DNA of 24,142 nt. Source: Elysia marginata (lineage: Eukaryota > Mollusca > Gastropoda > Plakobranchidae). Where the stretch lies: NCBI GenBank assembly GCA_019649035.1, contig BMAT01001508.1:318554-342695 (forward strand), in the 5' to 3' direction. Under the pieces are notes generated by a model that saw nothing but the letters and a program-made list of their open reading frames with translations, searched no databases and was not told the DNA's origin. Shown here piece by piece: positions 21,900-24,142 of this stretch (position 1 is its first letter; each line of letters starts with the position of its first letter). A program made the translations under genes and the position numbers.

Positions 21900-22058
21900 A
21901 TGGAGCAGCCTGTATATGACGAGCCGTATAGCCACGAAATTTCTCATGATCTTGATGAACAGCAAAACAAAATTTATGGCTATTCAGGATTTTGGGATAT
22001 CCCCAACTATCTTAGTGGATGTCACCCAGAGTATGATGAGGCGATATCCTCTGGTTCG
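21900..22058 (+). CDS. First coding exon of an unidentified acidic, Tyr-rich protein
   Basis: The start is ATG in a good context (A at -3, G at +4). It gives 53 codons ending exactly at a strong donor, TCG followed by GTAAGG (phase 0). The frame would continue unspliced to a stop at 22110-22112 after KWAFYTITP. The peptide is strongly acidic (11 Asp/Glu, one Lys) with six Tyr plus Phe and Trp; YGYSGFWDIPNYL (residues 26-38) is the aromatic core. It begins PVYDEPY, where YDEP fits the YxxP pattern recognised by Crk-type SH2 domains. Acidic-aromatic composition also resembles transcription activation segments; both are inference. I recognise no family. The putative promoter lies upstream, and the acceptor at 24107 keeps the frame open. 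No signal peptide or membrane segment is seen. Confidence 0.5.
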
Positions 22059-22582
22059 GTAAGGAAATGGGCGTTTTATACTATTACACCCACTGCATTA
22101 GATATCATTTAGGTTTGACATGTTTTCTGGTTGAAAATAGTATACTGCTATTATGATCTGAAATATACATACCAGTCGGAATTACCATTATCTTTGTTTT
22201 TAATCATCGGTGGTCTTTTTGGGTAGGAAAGGGGAGATTTTATGGACAGTTTTGCAGTGATTACGAATTATATGTTTTACTATTGTGAGATGCACAATTA
22301 CAGTATTTAAAACCTGTATTTGCATCTCTGAGACTTCGTAATTTCAACAGGCTAAAATATAGAAAATAGTGTGAAGTTGTTAGTACAAAAACCGTGTTCC
22401 GTTTACTGGGGTTTAGTTATCATACACTTGCGTCCTAAATTTCTTCACCTCTGCAAAATAAATATTTAATCCAAAAGCTAACAAGACTCGCATAAGGACG
22501 TGTTTGTGGGTGATTAGGTATGTGTGTGTAATTTCGCGCGTGTCCAACAGGCCCTCTTATAAATACATTAGACACTTTCAAC

Positions 22583-22679
22583 ATGGCGGGTTTTTGGTTT
22601 AGAAAACGAAAGCTCTACATTCCAGTTTTGGCACTGTTCTCATTCTTAACCTTGATCTTGCTTTCTCTACAGAAACCAG
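22583..22679 (+). CDS. Candidate N-terminal exon encoding a type II signal anchor
   Basis: The ATG sits in an ideal Kozak context (A at -3, G at +4). The peptide has a short basic cytosolic tail (FRKRKLY), then about 19 hydrophobic residues (IPVLALFSFLTLILLSL), then QKP. It reaches a donor (CCAG followed by GTAGAT, 22680) in phase 1. Unspliced it would stop at 22745. Short basic tail plus a single anchor is the N-terminal layout of Golgi glycosyltransferases and sulfotransferases. Just upstream, an AG at 22549-22550 could be a splice acceptor giving a 32-base leader. It lies inside the putative intron of the 21900 exon. Phase 1 does not join the 24108 exon in frame (TGA after five codons), so another exon, another gene or chance must be invoked. 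T-rich DNA can give hydrophobic frames by accident. Confidence 0.35.
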
Positions 22680-23398
22680 GTAGATATTGTTCTATTTCTG
22701 TCTGTCGACTCCCCCGCTTTTTTCTCCCTTCCATCACTCTTCGCTAGGTCTTCTAGCCCAAACACTAATCTATTTGGTTGAACGTTTTTCTGGTTTTTAC
22801 CTCTCCGTCTCTATCTTTCCTTAAAGTTCTTTTTACCTTCAACACCAGTTCCTTCTGCAGCCTCTCGTGCTAGCAGGGGAAACTCTCTTTGTCCCAGCAA
22901 ATGAGCAGTAGGTAGACTTGAATCAATGGAAATAACAGAACACAACAGCCTTGCTCTCAGTAGAGAAGAAACTAGTGACTTTTTTGTTCCAAAGTCCTTT
23001 TAGCCCATAAGCGTATTATCACCGTACGCTTCTTAACTAAAATATGAATATATGCACTCTCATTTTACAGACCGTTTAAGAAAAGTGAAAATGAATGCAG
23101 TATTCAAATTAACATGATTATTTATCTTGCCTTGTGTGTCTGATTTGTATGAACAAAGTATGAAATGTCTGAGGAAAGTGAAAAGAGCGATCACCGTGTT
23201 TATTATGATAGTTCAATGTTTCTGTGCTGAATTTTGGACTGCTTTGCGTTGTTTAGTTCGAATAAAAATTTAAAAATACGATCTGGCTCTAGAGAACAAC
23301 GTTTACATTTTTTTTGTTAATGAAAATCTGGTTTAAATTTTCGTGTAAAGGAGAATATAATTCGTCCTTATATTTTCTTATTGAGAACCCATGGTCAT

Positions 23399-23504
23399 AT
23401 TATTTGCGAAAACTTTGAAATGACGAAGGTAATCGATTTGTTTGAACACCTATTATTTGCAAAAACTTTAAAAGGACGAAGGTAATCGATTTCTTTGAAG
23501 ACTC
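23399..23504. repeat. 53-bp tandem duplication
   Basis: Two diverged copies start at 23399 and 23452 and share ATTATTTGC, ACGAAGGTAATCGATTT and TTTGAA in the same order. Each copy carries one TAATCGATTT word (23430 and 23483). Confidence 0.88.
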
Positions 23505-23595
23505 AGGTTTAGTATTAAATAGTATTAAGACATGAAACCCTACATAAACTGGAGATCTTTCTAATCGATTAGGACTATTAAGACTAATCCATTAG
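23430..23595. promoter_or_regulatory. Cluster of homeodomain-type TAATCGATT sites
   Basis: TAATCGATTT occurs at 23430 and 23483. A 12-bp perfect palindrome, CTAATCGATTAG, lies at 23561-23572, and CTAATCCATTAG at 23584-23595. TAATCGATTA matches the P2-type palindrome (TAATYGATTA) reported for Pax-class homeodomain dimers. TAATCC is the core site of Lys50 homeodomains such as Otx. An intronic enhancer is possible; no other evidence supports it here. Confidence 0.35.
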
Positions 23596-24107
23596 GATAT
23601 TGCATGTATGCTTTTTTATCCTTGAATGTAAAGCGACAGTTTCGTTTTTGTAAAAGAATACAAGATATAAAACACTCTTTGTGTCAAACTTTAACCGTAT
23701 TGTTTAGACCGTCCTTTTTCTGTTTGAGGCATCCTTTAGGCAACGTGTTTTAAATGAGGCCTCTGCCTGCTCATTTCCATGTAGTGGTCGTAAATAAATC
23801 TTAAATTTAAAAATTGTGGATACAAAATATATATCAACTTTAACAATCAAGGATGATGTGCCTGTGACTGTAGCTTAACGGATTCGTTTAGAATTTTGCA
23901 CCATTTACTGGATGTAAAACGATTTTAACCCAAACGCCCACCAAGTAATCCTTCTTAACACAAGTTTGAAATGCTAAACGGTAATTTTTAAAGACTTAAG
24001 CGAAACCTGTGTTCCTCCTTTCTGGTCTGTTATTTATTCGGTGTTTCTTTGACTGAACGGAACGAATGTGGATGCATTACCTAACTGTTGTTGTTGTTGT
24101 AACACAG

Positions 24108-24142
24108 AAAGTGGGTGGTCTTGATCCTTGCGGCAAGGCGAT
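24108..24142 (+). CDS. Start of a coding exon, cut by window end
   Basis: A strong acceptor precedes it: CTAAC branch-like site (24081-24085), T-rich TTG repeat, then AACACAG. Joined in phase 0 to the exon ending at 22058, it continues with KVGGLDPCGKA and no stop. Read in phase 2 it is also open, giving KWVVLILAARR, which resembles the LILATTR start of the 5' PAPS-binding loop of CHST1-type carbohydrate sulfotransferases (from memory). Phase 1 stops at TGA. A second AG at 24110-24111 could start the exon at 24112. Local GC content rises. Only 35 bases are available, so neither product can be assigned. Confidence 0.4.

Larger units (their letters stand above)
22059..24107 (+). other. Putative intron 1 (2,049 bp)
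   Basis: It begins GTAAGG and ends CACAG, with CTAAC at 24081-24085 placing a branch-point-like A 23 bases before the AG, and a TTG-repeat T-rich tract between. It contains the signal-anchor exon candidate (22583-22679), a pyrimidine-rich strong acceptor-like site (TTCCTTCTGCAG, AG at 22859-22860), the 53-bp duplication and the TAATCGATT cluster. The remaining parts, 22680-23398 and 23596-24080, hold nothing I can support as a gene. Confidence 0.4.

Noticed and set aside
22558-22565. TATAAATA as a TATA box for the signal-anchor exon
   Set aside because: It lies only 25 bases before the ATG, so a start site about 30 bases downstream would fall after the start codon.
22861-22911. Exon after the strong acceptor TTCCTTCTGCAG, as the missing link between the signal anchor and the last exon
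   Set aside because: In phase 1 it gives a Ser-rich stretch and then TGA before the only reasonable donor (22912); in phase 0 it ends in TAG. It cannot bridge the two exons.
23160-23273. 37-codon ORF with a signal-peptide-like start (KRAITVFIMIVQCFCA)
   Set aside because: It is very short, lies in the putative intron, has no Cys-rich or peptide-precursor pattern after the hydrophobic part, and is probably chance.
23864-23940. tRNA-like GTAGCTTAACGG stretch, reminiscent of mitochondrial tRNAs
   Set aside because: I could not form acceptor and T stems around it, and there is no B box.

Overview
This is non-coding-dominated nuclear DNA from a eukaryote, most likely a marine invertebrate and, on weak evidence, a mollusc. 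It is AT-rich, has almost no long ORFs, carries many di- and trinucleotide microsatellites, and contains tRNA-derived SINEs with polymerase III A and B boxes. Splice-site-like junctions appear beside the few protein-like stretches. The mollusc guess rests only on the body of the first SINE, which resembles repeats I remember from molluscs and could not check. There are no operons, CRISPR arrays, rRNA genes, intact transposases or reverse transcriptases. Two short N runs (666-667 and 10558-10566) mark unresolved bases.

Layout. 1-250 is a tRNA-derived SINE cut by the window edge. 300-5400 is AT-rich sequence with nothing I can support. 5420-5900 is a GC-rich block of unknown nature, followed by a compound ATT/TAG microsatellite (6092-6430). 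8078-8338 holds an imperfect direct repeat and a short MITE-like inverted repeat. From 9540 to 17100 the window is dominated by TC, GA and CAT microsatellites, with one weak candidate exon (13278-13366) and a GC-rich, possibly SINE-derived block (15715-16000). 18100-19650 contains weak small-ORF and exon candidates, a perfect DR4 nuclear-receptor motif with extra half-sites, and a perfect CRE. 19915-19990 is a 27-bp minisatellite. 20113-20420 is a second SINE whose 3' end resembles the L2/MIR tail of vertebrates.

The best gene evidence is at the right end. A CpG-dense stretch with an inverted CCAAT box and a TATA box (21596-21717) is followed by a leader with four short upstream ORFs. It leads to a first coding exon (21900-22058) of an acidic, tyrosine-rich protein ending at a GTAAGG donor. 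The putative intron ends 2,049 bp later at a strong acceptor (24107) with a branch-point-like CTAAC, and the next exon stays open for the 35 bases left. Inside this intron is a second short coding-exon candidate (22583-22679) with an ideal Kozak context, encoding a type II signal anchor like those of Golgi glycosyltransferases and sulfotransferases. The last exon is open in two frames. One joins the acidic exon in phase; the other reads like the start of a carbohydrate-sulfotransferase PAPS-binding loop. The window end prevents a decision. The intron also holds a 53-bp tandem duplication and a cluster of homeodomain-type TAATCGATT sites. I see no convincing novel molecular system; the gene start with its intronic exon and site cluster is the part most worth following up.
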